From: Prolixibacteraceae bacterium
Lineage (GTDB): Bacteria; Bacteroidota; Bacteroidia; Bacteroidales; Prolixibacteraceae
Reading direction: 5' to 3'
Assembly (NCBI GenBank): GCA_021740385.1
Contig: JAIOZY010000030.1
Span: 1 to 58,968 of the forward strand
Length of the DNA stretch: 58,968 nt
In this document: in pieces, positions 26,043-34,727 of the stretch
Numbering within the stretch: the stretch's first letter is position 1
Layout: every line of letters begins with the position of its first letter
Program-made: the position numbers and the translations under genes
Notes under the pieces: generated by a model
Databases searched by the model: none
What the model saw: the letters and a program-made list of their open reading frames with translations, nothing else
What the model was told of the DNA's origin: nothing

Positions 26043-26206
26043 GGTTAAAGGGTATAACCTTGTATCGAACGGAACAGTAGACCGTTGTATTCTTCATCCG
26101 GTTCAGATCAACCTACCGCACTTCATGAATTCTTTGAGCCCTTCCGTTTCCCTGTCATCTCCACATTGTGCCTAATAAAAAACTGGGTAGGCTCTCGCAA
26201 TGACTG
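26043..26206. repeat. Dispersed ~160-bp repeat, second copy, encoding a kinase tail
   Basis: It matches 1-163 with about four substitutions and one indel. The stop codon (26123-26125) and last ~25 codons of the FGGY kinase fall inside it. The frame through the left copy at 1-163 does not belong to a gene, so the kinase appears to have gained its tail from the repeat. Confidence 0.85.
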
Positions 26207-27502
26207 GTATTCGAGAAGTACCATAGCTGCTCCCAGCGCAGTGGCATTGTCGATATCGCCCCGAACAACTTCCAGCTTGGGATACAACATGGCAAGTACG
26301 CCCATAAACTTTTCATTTCTTGAAAATCCTCCGGTAACGATCAGTTTTTTCAGTTCGTTGCCTTCGTTTAAAACCAGGCCAATGCTTTTGGAACATTCAA
26401 TGGTAAGGTCGGTAATAAACTGGCAGTAAGCCGATGCAAAATTTTCAAATACAGAAAGGTCAACCGATTCATCGACATACTCGCCGGGGACACCATTTTT
26501 AAAGAAGACCTTTTCTTTCAGGCAGTTTTCGAACTTTAACTTGTCGAAAAGGACAGACCTGTATTGTTTAGAGTCAACGCCAAAAAATCCGGCAATACGA
26601 CCAACATTTACATCGTGAATGTGTCCCATAAACAAACGCGATGACTTAACAGGCTTACCAAAAGCATTCAGGAAATGCAGGCAATCGTTTTCCAGCTCTT
26701 TCCGTGTTAATGGCTCATGGTTAAAAGGGTTCATGTTGATGCACCATGTCCCGGTGGAAATGAGCATGAACGTACCCTTTTCATTCAACAGGTATGGAAC
26801 AAGGGAAGCTGAACTGTCGTGTATACCGGTTCCAACTTTTATTTGTTTTCCTGCAATCTCCACAGTTTCTGTCTGAAAATTTGAAACCTGTTCCGGCAGG
26901 TCGATCCCTTCATCTTCAATCCACCTATGGGGCTTCATCTGGTCGAAATCCCACAAAAAGGTGTGGCACCCAACGGATGTAAGTTCTGAAACAATTTTTC
27001 CGGTGAACAAATACGACAGATAATTTGGAAAATGCAATATCGATTTTGCCTTTTTAAATAAATCAGGCTTTTCACTTTTTAACCAGAGTATTTGGATTCC
27101 TGAGTTAAGCAGAAGTCCCAGATCAGGGCTGGCCGTTTTCCGGCAAAATTCATCCCTGACCATGTAACGCGCAAACAAACCTCCACGAATGGAATCGCAT
27201 ACCGGTTTAAGGTAGTTGTACAACGGAGTAATGCGTTCTCCTTTTTCATCGAGAAAAACAAGTGAAGCGCCATAGGTTGAAAAATTCAGGGATTTTACAT
27301 CAAAGCGGGGATCAGCAACTAATTCTGTAACTTTTTCCCGAATCCAGGTCTCCATCCTTTCAAGGTCATCGCATTCAAAGCCATCGTCATCGGTAATGGT
27401 GGGCATATTTTTTTCTTCCTGAAAAATCAGGTTCAGGGCTTCATCAAATACCAGTACCTTTTTATTGGTTTTACCGATGTCAAAAACGATTGTTTCGCTC
27501 AT
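26123..27502 (-). CDS. FGGY-family sugar kinase of the rhamnose operon
   Basis: The N-terminal ATP-binding start is MSETIVFDIGKTNKKVLVFD; later motifs are LNFSTYGASLVFLD, GIHDSSASLVPYL, FMLISTGTWC and IVTGGFSRNEKF. The family phosphorylates sugars; here it most likely makes L-rhamnulose-1-phosphate, since it follows rhaA. It is not the RhaB subtype, which is better matched by the gene at 36181-37596. I start at the ATG 27500-27502; a longer frame exists upstream but runs through repeat DNA. The last ~25 residues (LREPTQFFIRHNVEMTGK...) are encoded by the dispersed repeat and look unnatural for the family. Confidence 0.85.
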   Translation of the reverse strand: MSETIVFDIGKTNKKVLVFDEALNLIFQEEKNMPTITDDDGFECDDLERMETWIREKVTELVADPRFDVKSLNFSTYGASLVFLDEKGERITPLYNYLKPVCDSIRGGLFARYMVRDEFCRKTASPDLGLLLNSGIQILWLKSEKPDLFKKAKSILHFPNYLSYLFTGKIVSELTSVGCHTFLWDFDQMKPHRWIEDEGIDLPEQVSNFQTETVEIAGKQIKVGTGIHDSSASLVPYLLNEKGTFMLISTGTWCINMNPFNHEPLTRKELENDCLHFLNAFGKPVKSSRLFMGHIHDVNVGRIAGFFGVDSKQYRSVLFDKLKFENCLKEKVFFKNGVPGEYVDESVDLSVFENFASAYCQFITDLTIECSKSIGLVLNEGNELKKLIVTGGFSRNEKFMGVLAMLYPKLEVVRGDIDNATALGAAMVLLEYQSLREPTQFFIRHNVEMTGKRKGSKNS

Positions 27503-27875
27503 GGGATTTGTTTGATAATTTAAATGAAATGCTATCCTAACAGTATCTACAAATATCATTTTGGGTTTCAACCTAATTTTTTGGGCATAATGCGGTAATG
27601 ACAATTGTTCAGCGAGTATCATCCCGATCCGCTGGTTAGCGGAGAGGGATCTCATCGTATGCGAACAGATTTCTCTCCCGAACAATCGGGATCGAAATGA
27701 CACTTTTTAAATTAGCGTATTTCAGGTTTAATCTAACCTGTATCATTCATAAACTTTGTGTTTCCTCTGTGTCTTAGAGGCTTAGTGGTAAATATTTTTT
27801 GCCACAAAGGCACCAAGGCACTAATTTTCACTAAGATTTATGTATTTATGAATTAATCAGACTAAAACATTCTTG
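27503..27875. repeat. Repeat-rich gap between kinase and rhaA
   Basis: No gene. It contains a degenerate TGTCATTTCGA-type hairpin (about 27630-27705) and the phrase CCTCTGTGTCTTAGAGGC, a common Bacteroidetes intergenic repeat also seen as a relative at 29255-29300. Confidence 0.5.
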
Positions 27876-29144
27876 TTAACGTTTTGCTAAAACTTCTTTT
27901 TCATATTGCTGTATTTCGGCAATGTAATCTTCAGCTACGGGCACATTGTTTTTCAGGCAATAGTAGTCCCAAACTGCACCAAAGGGTTTCGATTTCAACA
28001 GCTCGATAAAAGCAAGTCGCTCAAAATATTTTCCTTTTTCCTCAAATCCTTTCAGCAACTCGGTTGGTTCGAGCATTGCGATTAAAAAAGCCTGTTGTAC
28101 TGCCCTGGTTCCGGTCACATAGGCACCGATACGGTTAATTGAGCCGTCGAAGAAATCGAGCCCGATGTTCAGCCTGTCCAAAAATTCATTCCGTACAATC
28201 TCCGCTGCAATCAGTTGAATATCTTCGTTCAGTGTTGTTACGTGGTCGGAATCCCAGCGAACCGGGCGTGAAATGTGCAGCATAATTTCATCAACAAACT
28301 GAAGGCAGGCCGATATTTTATCGCCCACCTGTTCGGTTGGATGAAAATGCCCTGAATCGAGGCAAATCAGCTTGTTGTTTTTCACGGCATATCCGAGGTA
28401 AAAATCGTGCGAACCAACGGTCATCGATTCGGCACCAATACCAAACAATTTACTTTCGACCGAATCTTTCAGGTGCTCCTTCGGGTATTCGACAGCAAAA
28501 ATTTCATCGAGCGATTTTTTCAACAATTCCCTGTGCCCGTTCCTGTCGACCGGTATATCCTTCATGCCATCGGGAATCCAGATATTATCGACACTTGGGG
28601 TGCCCAGTTGTTTGCCCATTTCGGCAGCAATGGCCCGGCATTTTTTTACATGTTCAATCCAAAATTTGCGGGTTTCCTCATTCTTGCTCGACAGGGTAAA
28701 CCCATCATCAGCCCTGGGGTGTGAAAAGCAGGTAGGATTAAAATCGAGGCCCATTCCACGTTTCTTAGCCCAGTCGATCCATCCCTGAAAATGTTCAGGT
28801 TTTATTTGATCCCTGTCGACCAGCTTACCTCCAAATTCACCATAAATGGCATGAAGGTTTAGCCGTTGTTTTCCAGGAAGAAGTGACAGAACTTTATCGA
28901 GGTCCTGACGCATCTCGGCAATCGACCGGGCTTTACCGGGATAATTTCCCGTTACCTGAATTCCGCCACCGCCGAGTTCGGCATCGGGTGTTTCAAAACC
29001 TCCCACATCGTCGGTTTGCCAGCAATGGAGCGAGATTACCACATCGTTCAGTTTCTCAAGTGCTGCATTGGCATCGACCCCAAATGCTGCATATTGTTCT
29101 TTGGCCAGTTGATAGGCTTTTTCAATCATTTCTGTTTTATTCAT
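27876..29144 (-). CDS. rhaA: L-rhamnose isomerase
   Basis: The 422-residue protein follows the E. coli RhaA pattern closely: SLHCWQTDDVGGFE, QVTGNYPGKARS, LNLHAIYGEFGG, IKPEHFQGWIDWAKK, LDFNPTCFSHP, NIWIPDGMKDIPVDR, CLDSGHFHPTEQVGDKI and RPVRWDSDHV, which carry the metal-binding Glu, Asp and His residues. It converts L-rhamnose to L-rhamnulose. It lies between the rhamnosidase and kinase genes on the same strand. Confidence 0.96.
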   Translation of the reverse strand: MNKTEMIEKAYQLAKEQYAAFGVDANAALEKLNDVVISLHCWQTDDVGGFETPDAELGGGGIQVTGNYPGKARSIAEMRQDLDKVLSLLPGKQRLNLHAIYGEFGGKLVDRDQIKPEHFQGWIDWAKKRGMGLDFNPTCFSHPRADDGFTLSSKNEETRKFWIEHVKKCRAIAAEMGKQLGTPSVDNIWIPDGMKDIPVDRNGHRELLKKSLDEIFAVEYPKEHLKDSVESKLFGIGAESMTVGSHDFYLGYAVKNNKLICLDSGHFHPTEQVGDKISACLQFVDEIMLHISRPVRWDSDHVTTLNEDIQLIAAEIVRNEFLDRLNIGLDFFDGSINRIGAYVTGTRAVQQAFLIAMLEPTELLKGFEEKGKYFERLAFIELLKSKPFGAVWDYYCLKNNVPVAEDYIAEIQQYEKEVLAKR

Positions 29145-29308
29145 ACGATTAAATTATTTATTTCAATTGGCATCGTACTGTAACTCGCATTCATTTTAAT
29201 CATCCTCTTGGATGTAAATGTTTTACATGCTCGTTTCATATCTAAAAATTAAAAGTTACACAGAGGACAACGGAGGAGGCACAGAGGACCACGGAGTTAG
29301 TTGCCCGT

Positions 29309-32017
29309 TTACCATGTAAAAGTGTACTTCCCCGATCCCAATTCAAATCGGACATCCTTTTCTTTTTGTACTCCATTTTCCCGAAATTCAATATCCTCAT
29401 CTATGGATACATCCTGCAATGCCACATCGGGTAAAATAACAGTTGCAGTAGTATTTGCCGGAATTTCTATCTGATATTCAATGTTTTCCCCATTCACTTT
29501 CCATCCTGATACAATAACTCCATAAGGCGAATCGAATTTAGTTTTTGCATATGTCAATCCACCTCCGGGATGCGGTGCCAGGTAAAAATGTTTGTAACCC
29601 GGATTATCCTCATCAATGCCAATGCCGGTTACATAGGTATAAAGCCAGCTTCCAATGGCTCCGTAAGCATAATGGTTAAAACTGTTCATCCCGACATCCT
29701 GAAACGTACCATCGGGCTTTTGTCCGTCCCAGCGTTCCCATATTGTTGTTGCGCCCTGCGTAACCGGGTATAACCACGAGGGATATTCTTTACGGTTAAG
29801 CAACATAAAAGCCAGCGCATCGTATCCATGATTGGAAAGCACTTCACACAGCAATGGTGTTCCCAGAAATCCGGTTGTCAGGTGGCCAAAAGATTGTACA
29901 TCTTCAGCAAGGTATTTTGCCGCTTTTGGCACCAGGTCATCGGGCAACATATCAAACGCCAAAGCCAGCGAATAGGCTGTTTGTGTGTGCGAAACCAACC
30001 TGCCGGCCGGGGTTACAAATTCGTGGTTGAAAGCCTTTTTAATACCTTCAGAAAGCTGACTGTACTCCTTTTCGTCTTCGGTTTTTCCAATTATACCGGC
30101 AATTTTTGCCAATAACGATGACGAATACCTGAAGTAGGCCGTAGCAATAAAACCTTTATCGGTTGTGGCCCCGGGGTAATCGGATTGATTGGTTGCATAG
30201 GCCAGCCAGTCGCCAAAGTGCCAGTCTTCGGTCCAGAGCAGGTCGTCCCCTGCCCGCTTACGCATGTATTCAACCCAGGCCTTCATGCTGGGGTATTGAA
30301 CTTCAAGAATTCTTTTATCGCCATAAGCCAGGTACATGTTCCAGGGAATGACCAAAGCAACATCGGCCCAGCCGGTTGCGCCGCCGCCACCGTTCAAAAC
30401 ATCCGGTACAACATTGGTTACTTTTCCGTCGGGAAGCTGATCGGCAGCTACATCGGCCATCCATTTTGTAAAAAAAGCGGCTACATCAAAGTTGAAAGCT
30501 GCCGTTTGGCTGAATACCTGCGCATCGCCGGTCCACCCCATGCGTTCGTCACGTTGCGGACAATCGGTTGGCACATCGAGGAAATTGCCTTTTTGTCCCC
30601 AAAGAATGTTTTTTTGCAGCCGGTTAATCAGCGAGTCGGAACACGTAAACGAATTCGTTAATTTCATATCAGAATGAATCACAATTCCTTTAACAGCATC
30701 CAAACTCAATTCACCGGGATATCCTTCAACTTTCACAAAACGGAAACCATGAAAGGTAAAGTGAGGCTCATACACTTCGTTCCCGTTCCCTTTTAAAAAA
30801 TACGTATCGGTCGCTTTTGCCGAGCGCAGGTTCGCGGTATAAAAGTTCCCATCTTTGTCGAGTACTTCAGCAAATTTCAAAACAACCTTATCACCGGCTT
30901 TTCCGTTTACCATAAGCCTTACCCAGCCCACCATGTTTTGGCCCATATCGAAAACGGTGTCTCCTTCGGGTGTTACAAGCAATTCAACCGGATCAATTTT
31001 CTGAATTGCCCTGACCGGAGGCCCCTGGGGAGCGATCAAATTCTCAAGGCTATGATCCAAAACCTGTACTTTTTTCCAGTCCCGGTCATTATACCCGGAA
31101 AGATCCCAACCTGTTGGCTCCAGGCGGGCGTCGTAAGTTTCGCCGTTGTAAATTTCCGATTCACAAATTGCACCCGTATTCACCTTCCAGCTTTCGTCAG
31201 TTGTGATCACTTCCGATGAACCATCGGTATATTGAATTTCGAGTTGGGCCAATAAAGCAAGCCGATCGCCATAATAGTTGATATTACCGCTCCACCCGAT
31301 ATTACCCCGATACCAGCCACTGCCCAGGATAGCGCCGAGCGCATTTTCTTTTTTCAGAAACGATGTTACATCGAAAGTTTGGTACTGTATGCGATTTTTA
31401 TAGCTTGTCCATCCCGGAGTAAAAAAGTCGTTACCTATCTTTTTGCCATTAAGGTACAATTCGTACAAACCCAGTGCCGAAACATAAACCCGGGCCGATT
31501 CAACGCTCTTTTCAACATTAAATTCAGCCCGAAAATACGGGCTGGGACGTTTTTCAAATTTGCTGTCATCAACCGGGGATGTTATCCAGGTGGCCTTCCA
31601 GTCAGTAGTTTCCAACAATCCTGTTTCCCAAAAAGCAGGCTCACTCCAGTTGCTGACTTTACCATCGGGGCCCCAGATACGGACTTTCCAGTAAACACGC
31701 TGTTTTGATATCAATTCAGGCCCTTCATAAACCACGTTTACCGATTGGGATGAAGATATCTTCCCGGACGACCAGATCAGGTTTTGTTTTGTTTTCAGTT
31801 CCTTTTCCGAAGAGGCGGTCCATATCTCATAAGCAGTTTGAACATAATTTGATTGTCCGGTATTAATTTTCCAGCTCAATCGAGGTTGTTTGCAACCAAT
31901 TCCAATCGGATTGGTAAGGTATTCACAGGTCAAATCCATAACCGTTGTTTTTAATGATGCTTTAGATGCGATGAACATCAACAAAGCGACAACAACAAAA
32001 AAAGTTCGCTTCTCCAT
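29309..32017 (-). CDS. GH78 alpha-L-rhamnosidase, secreted
   Basis: I start at the ATG 32015-32017, which gives a signal peptide (MEKRTFFVVVALLMFIAS). Upstream frame does not look like protein. Domain order fits GH78: beta domains with WKATWITSP, AEFNVEKSVESARVYVSALGLYE (in parts), FFTPGWTSY, then the (alpha/alpha)6 catalytic barrel with DVPTDCPQRDERMGWTGDAQ, the acidic catalytic region, and WERWDGQKPDG, SFNHYAYGAIGSWLY near its end. It releases L-rhamnose from plant or algal glycans. It is 19 bases downstream of rhaM. Confidence 0.93.
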   Translation of the reverse strand: MEKRTFFVVVALLMFIASKASLKTTVMDLTCEYLTNPIGIGCKQPRLSWKINTGQSNYVQTAYEIWTASSEKELKTKQNLIWSSGKISSSQSVNVVYEGPELISKQRVYWKVRIWGPDGKVSNWSEPAFWETGLLETTDWKATWITSPVDDSKFEKRPSPYFRAEFNVEKSVESARVYVSALGLYELYLNGKKIGNDFFTPGWTSYKNRIQYQTFDVTSFLKKENALGAILGSGWYRGNIGWSGNINYYGDRLALLAQLEIQYTDGSSEVITTDESWKVNTGAICESEIYNGETYDARLEPTGWDLSGYNDRDWKKVQVLDHSLENLIAPQGPPVRAIQKIDPVELLVTPEGDTVFDMGQNMVGWVRLMVNGKAGDKVVLKFAEVLDKDGNFYTANLRSAKATDTYFLKGNGNEVYEPHFTFHGFRFVKVEGYPGELSLDAVKGIVIHSDMKLTNSFTCSDSLINRLQKNILWGQKGNFLDVPTDCPQRDERMGWTGDAQVFSQTAAFNFDVAAFFTKWMADVAADQLPDGKVTNVVPDVLNGGGGATGWADVALVIPWNMYLAYGDKRILEVQYPSMKAWVEYMRKRAGDDLLWTEDWHFGDWLAYATNQSDYPGATTDKGFIATAYFRYSSSLLAKIAGIIGKTEDEKEYSQLSEGIKKAFNHEFVTPAGRLVSHTQTAYSLALAFDMLPDDLVPKAAKYLAEDVQSFGHLTTGFLGTPLLCEVLSNHGYDALAFMLLNRKEYPSWLYPVTQGATTIWERWDGQKPDGTFQDVGMNSFNHYAYGAIGSWLYTYVTGIGIDEDNPGYKHFYLAPHPGGGLTYAKTKFDSPYGVIVSGWKVNGENIEYQIEIPANTTATVILPDVALQDVSIDEDIEFRENGVQKEKDVRFELGSGKYTFTW

Positions 32018-32036
32018 TTTTGAAAAATTTAAATTA

Positions 32037-32348
32037 TTACATATAAAAAACCTCTTCCAGTTCAACGCTTACGGGCGAATTGTCGGGATTGGTTTTCATA
32101 ATGTCGGCCATAAACGCCCACCATTTTTTCACAATTGCAGTCTGTCCAAGGTCTTGAGAACTTCCACTGCTGCTTACCTTCTGAAAAGCAAACAAGGTGT
32201 TCGTTTCCTCATCGAGAAAAATTGAATAATCGCTTATTCCACTTTTCTTCAGAATTATTTTTAGTTCAGGCCAGATTTCGCTGTGCCTTTTTTTGTATTC
32301 TTCTTTCATACCCTCGTTGAGGTACATTTTAAAAGCCAACCGTTTCAT
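32037..32348 (-). CDS. rhaM: L-rhamnose mutarotase
   Basis: From the ATG at 32346-32348 the protein is 103 residues: MKRLAFKMYLNEGMKEEYKK, RHSEIWPELKIILKKSGISD, WAFMADIMKTNPDNSP. This is the RhaM/YiiL pattern with the active His (RHSEIWPEL). The frame upstream of this ATG lies in rhaT and is not part of the protein. The start codon overlaps the rhaT stop (TAATG), so the two are translationally coupled. Confidence 0.93.
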   Translation of the reverse strand: MKRLAFKMYLNEGMKEEYKKRHSEIWPELKIILKKSGISDYSIFLDEETNTLFAFQKVSSSGSSQDLGQTAIVKKWWAFMADIMKTNPDNSPVSVELEEVFYM

Positions 32349-33475
32349 TAACCCAACACATTTAATTCGGGATACAACCATTTTGCAACCCCAATAATTA
32401 GCACTGACAATAATATGGTTCCGATACCAATAAGTATCGTGTTGTACGTTTTCTTTGAAACCCCTTTCCACTCTTTACGCCAGAAACCCCATAAATTGGC
32501 TGTTAGTATGATGGTTGCCATATGAAGCGTCCATGAGCTGGCTCCATTGCCTATTTTTGTTTCGCCCATGCCATAAAAAAAGAATTGCAAAAACCAGGTA
32601 GTGCCTGCCAATGCACAAAAAAGATAGTTACGGAGCAAAGGTGATTTTTTATCAACAAAGTCTTTTCCTGTTTTATTTTTCAGAATTAGAATAAGCGACC
32701 AGACCAGGTTGGTTGTAAGCCCCCCCCAAAGGATAACAAAGAATATGATGTTGTTTTCAAACAGGTATTTAAAACCGCCGCCCGATTCGGAAATAAACGC
32801 ATAGTTGTTTTGAACAGCCAGCTCCCGGGCCGTTTCGCCCATCGCTTTTCCGGTATCGATACCGAAACTGAAAAATGCGCTTAATACCCCCGACACAATG
32901 GCAATAAGCAAACCCTTAACCAGAAAGAATTCTTTGTTAACGCCTTCTTTAATGTGTTTCAGGTCCTGATCTTTTTTAACCCCGGCACGGCCACTCAGGT
33001 AAATGCCTATCAATAAAATGAGAATTCCCATTAAAACAATACGCCCGCCGGGACTTCCAAACAAATCACTAAAAGACAATCCGTCGGGCAATGTTTTGGC
33101 CAAAGCAGGAATATTACGAAGAACAGGCAAACCCAATGAACCAACCACCGATGTAATCCCTAACAGAACGGAGTTACCGAGTGACATTCCAAGGAAGCGA
33201 ATGGCAAGCCCATAGGTCAATCCGCCAACTCCCCACAGCAAGCCCATGATGTAGGTATTGCGAAGCACAACGGGGTCTGCTGCCTGCAAAATCCCCTGCC
33301 AGTCGGGAATGGTTAATAAAACAGCAATAAACGGCATTATCAACCATGAAAACAGTCCTCCGATAATCCAATATATTTCCCATCGCCATTTTCGGACCCA
33401 ATTGTAGGGCATGTACCAACTACCGGATGAAGCACCACCCAGTGAGTGGAAAATAATTCCCAATAATGCTTGCAT
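32348..33475 (-). CDS. rhaT: L-rhamnose-proton symporter
   Basis: A 375-residue, ten-helix RhaT-family permease. Matches include GASSGSWYMPYNWVRKWRWE, GLLWGVGGLTYGLAIRFLGM, SLGNSVLLGITSVVGSL, and FLQFFFYGMGETKIG near the end. It imports L-rhamnose. It heads the minus-strand operon rhaT-rhaM-GH78-rhaA-kinase and faces an AraC-type regulator across 143 bases. Confidence 0.95.
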   Translation of the reverse strand: MQALLGIIFHSLGGASSGSWYMPYNWVRKWRWEIYWIIGGLFSWLIMPFIAVLLTIPDWQGILQAADPVVLRNTYIMGLLWGVGGLTYGLAIRFLGMSLGNSVLLGITSVVGSLGLPVLRNIPALAKTLPDGLSFSDLFGSPGGRIVLMGILILLIGIYLSGRAGVKKDQDLKHIKEGVNKEFFLVKGLLIAIVSGVLSAFFSFGIDTGKAMGETARELAVQNNYAFISESGGGFKYLFENNIIFFVILWGGLTTNLVWSLILILKNKTGKDFVDKKSPLLRNYLFCALAGTTWFLQFFFYGMGETKIGNGASSWTLHMATIILTANLWGFWRKEWKGVSKKTYNTILIGIGTILLSVLIIGVAKWLYPELNVLG

Positions 33476-33618
33476 TGTTCAAAGTTTAATCTGGTTTTGT
33501 AATTAAATTTGATATTTTTGATTATAATTGTTTGAATATTGATTTGTCAAAAATAGATTGATTATGAGTAATTATCAATACATAATCTGGCAAAACATTT
33601 ACACTTTCTGACCCTTTT

Positions 33619-34506
33619 ATGAGCGACTTTTTCAAATACCTTACCGCAAGCGAAGAAGATGCAGCCTGGGGCCTTTACCTGAATGTAGCAGGGGTGTCGG
33701 CAGTTAAGCCATACAGCCCCTACCCTTCGCCCAGGCACCCCGAAAACTACTATTTCAACTGGGAAAACGGGCGCACACTTCACGAATTCCAGGTCAATTA
33801 CATTACTTCCGGTTCGGGAACACTTGAAACAAAAGTGGGGAAATTCAAAATAAATCCGGGTTCGGTACTGATTATTTTCCCCGGAATGTGGCACCGCTAC
33901 AAACCCGAAAGTAAAACCGGCTGGACAGAACACTACATCGGTTTTAACGGGGCATTTACCAAAAACCTTTTTCGACAACCGCTGTTCAACACAAACAACC
34001 CGGTAATTAAAGTTGGTTTTCAGGAGAGCCTGTTGAACGAATTTAACCATATTGTTCAACTGGTAAAAGATGAAAAGCCCGGTTTTCAGCAAGAGTGTGC
34101 AGGTAAACTTATTTATTTGCTTGGGCGTATAGTATCCATATCGAAAAACAGCGAATTTGCCAACCGCGAAATAGAGCGAACCATCAGAAAAGCCTGCCTC
34201 TACCTTCGGGACAACTTAAATAAGAATACCAATATTGAAAAACTGGCATCACAACTCAACATAAGCTATTCGTATTTCCGCCGGATGTTTAAGAAGTACA
34301 CCGGACTTTCGCCTTATCAGTACCAGCTTGGGTTACGCATTCAACGGTCGAAAGAGATGATCATGAACAGCCATAAAAGCATAAAGGAAATTGCTTACGA
34401 AACGGGCTTCGAGTCGATCCATTATTTCAGCAGGATTTATAAAACCAAGGAAGGGATTTCGCCTTCACAGGCAAGGAAAAACAACGAAAAGCCGGAACAG
34501 TTTTAA
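33619..34506 (+). CDS. AraC-family transcriptional regulator, probable rhamnose regulator
   Basis: N-terminal cupin-like sensor (about 1-165, with HEFQVNYITSGSGTLET and GMWHRYKP) and a C-terminal double helix-turn-helix (about 195-290: NIEKLASQLNISYSYFRRMF, SIKEIAYETGFESIHYFSRI). It is divergent from rhaT, the usual place for the rhamnose activator RhaR/RhaS in Bacteroidetes, so L-rhamnose is the likely effector (inference). Confidence 0.9.
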   Translation: MSDFFKYLTASEEDAAWGLYLNVAGVSAVKPYSPYPSPRHPENYYFNWENGRTLHEFQVNYITSGSGTLETKVGKFKINPGSVLIIFPGMWHRYKPESKTGWTEHYIGFNGAFTKNLFRQPLFNTNNPVIKVGFQESLLNEFNHIVQLVKDEKPGFQQECAGKLIYLLGRIVSISKNSEFANREIERTIRKACLYLRDNLNKNTNIEKLASQLNISYSYFRRMFKKYTGLSPYQYQLGLRIQRSKEMIMNSHKSIKEIAYETGFESIHYFSRIYKTKEGISPSQARKNNEKPEQF

Positions 34507-34727
34507 CCGCCCAACAGCATGGGACAAAAGTAGCCGACACAAACCGTGTTGCTAAATAAATAACCGAAGTACATACTCATATACTCAGGAAACCTTTCAA
34601 AAAGGGTAATTATTAAACACGAATGCATGATTTTTGAAAAATTATATCAAAATAATGGCTTAAAATTGTATGAAAATTCTATATTTATAAGAGTTCAATG
34701 ATGCTTTAATAATTGTTAGTAATACGC

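Noticed and set aside
25610-26080. Overlapping plus-strand open frames (156 and 110 residues)
   Set aside because: They run through REP-like palindromes and the 160-bp dispersed repeat; residue make-up is that of translated repeats.
26123-27703. Longer 526-residue version of the FGGY kinase
   Set aside because: The first 67 residues come from repeat DNA; the kinase fold begins at MSETIVFDIGKTNKK (ATG 27500-27502).
32037-32471. Longer 144-residue version of rhaM
   Set aside because: The first 41 residues lie in the rhaT coding region and do not match the mutarotase family; the ATG at 32348 gives the usual ~103 residues.
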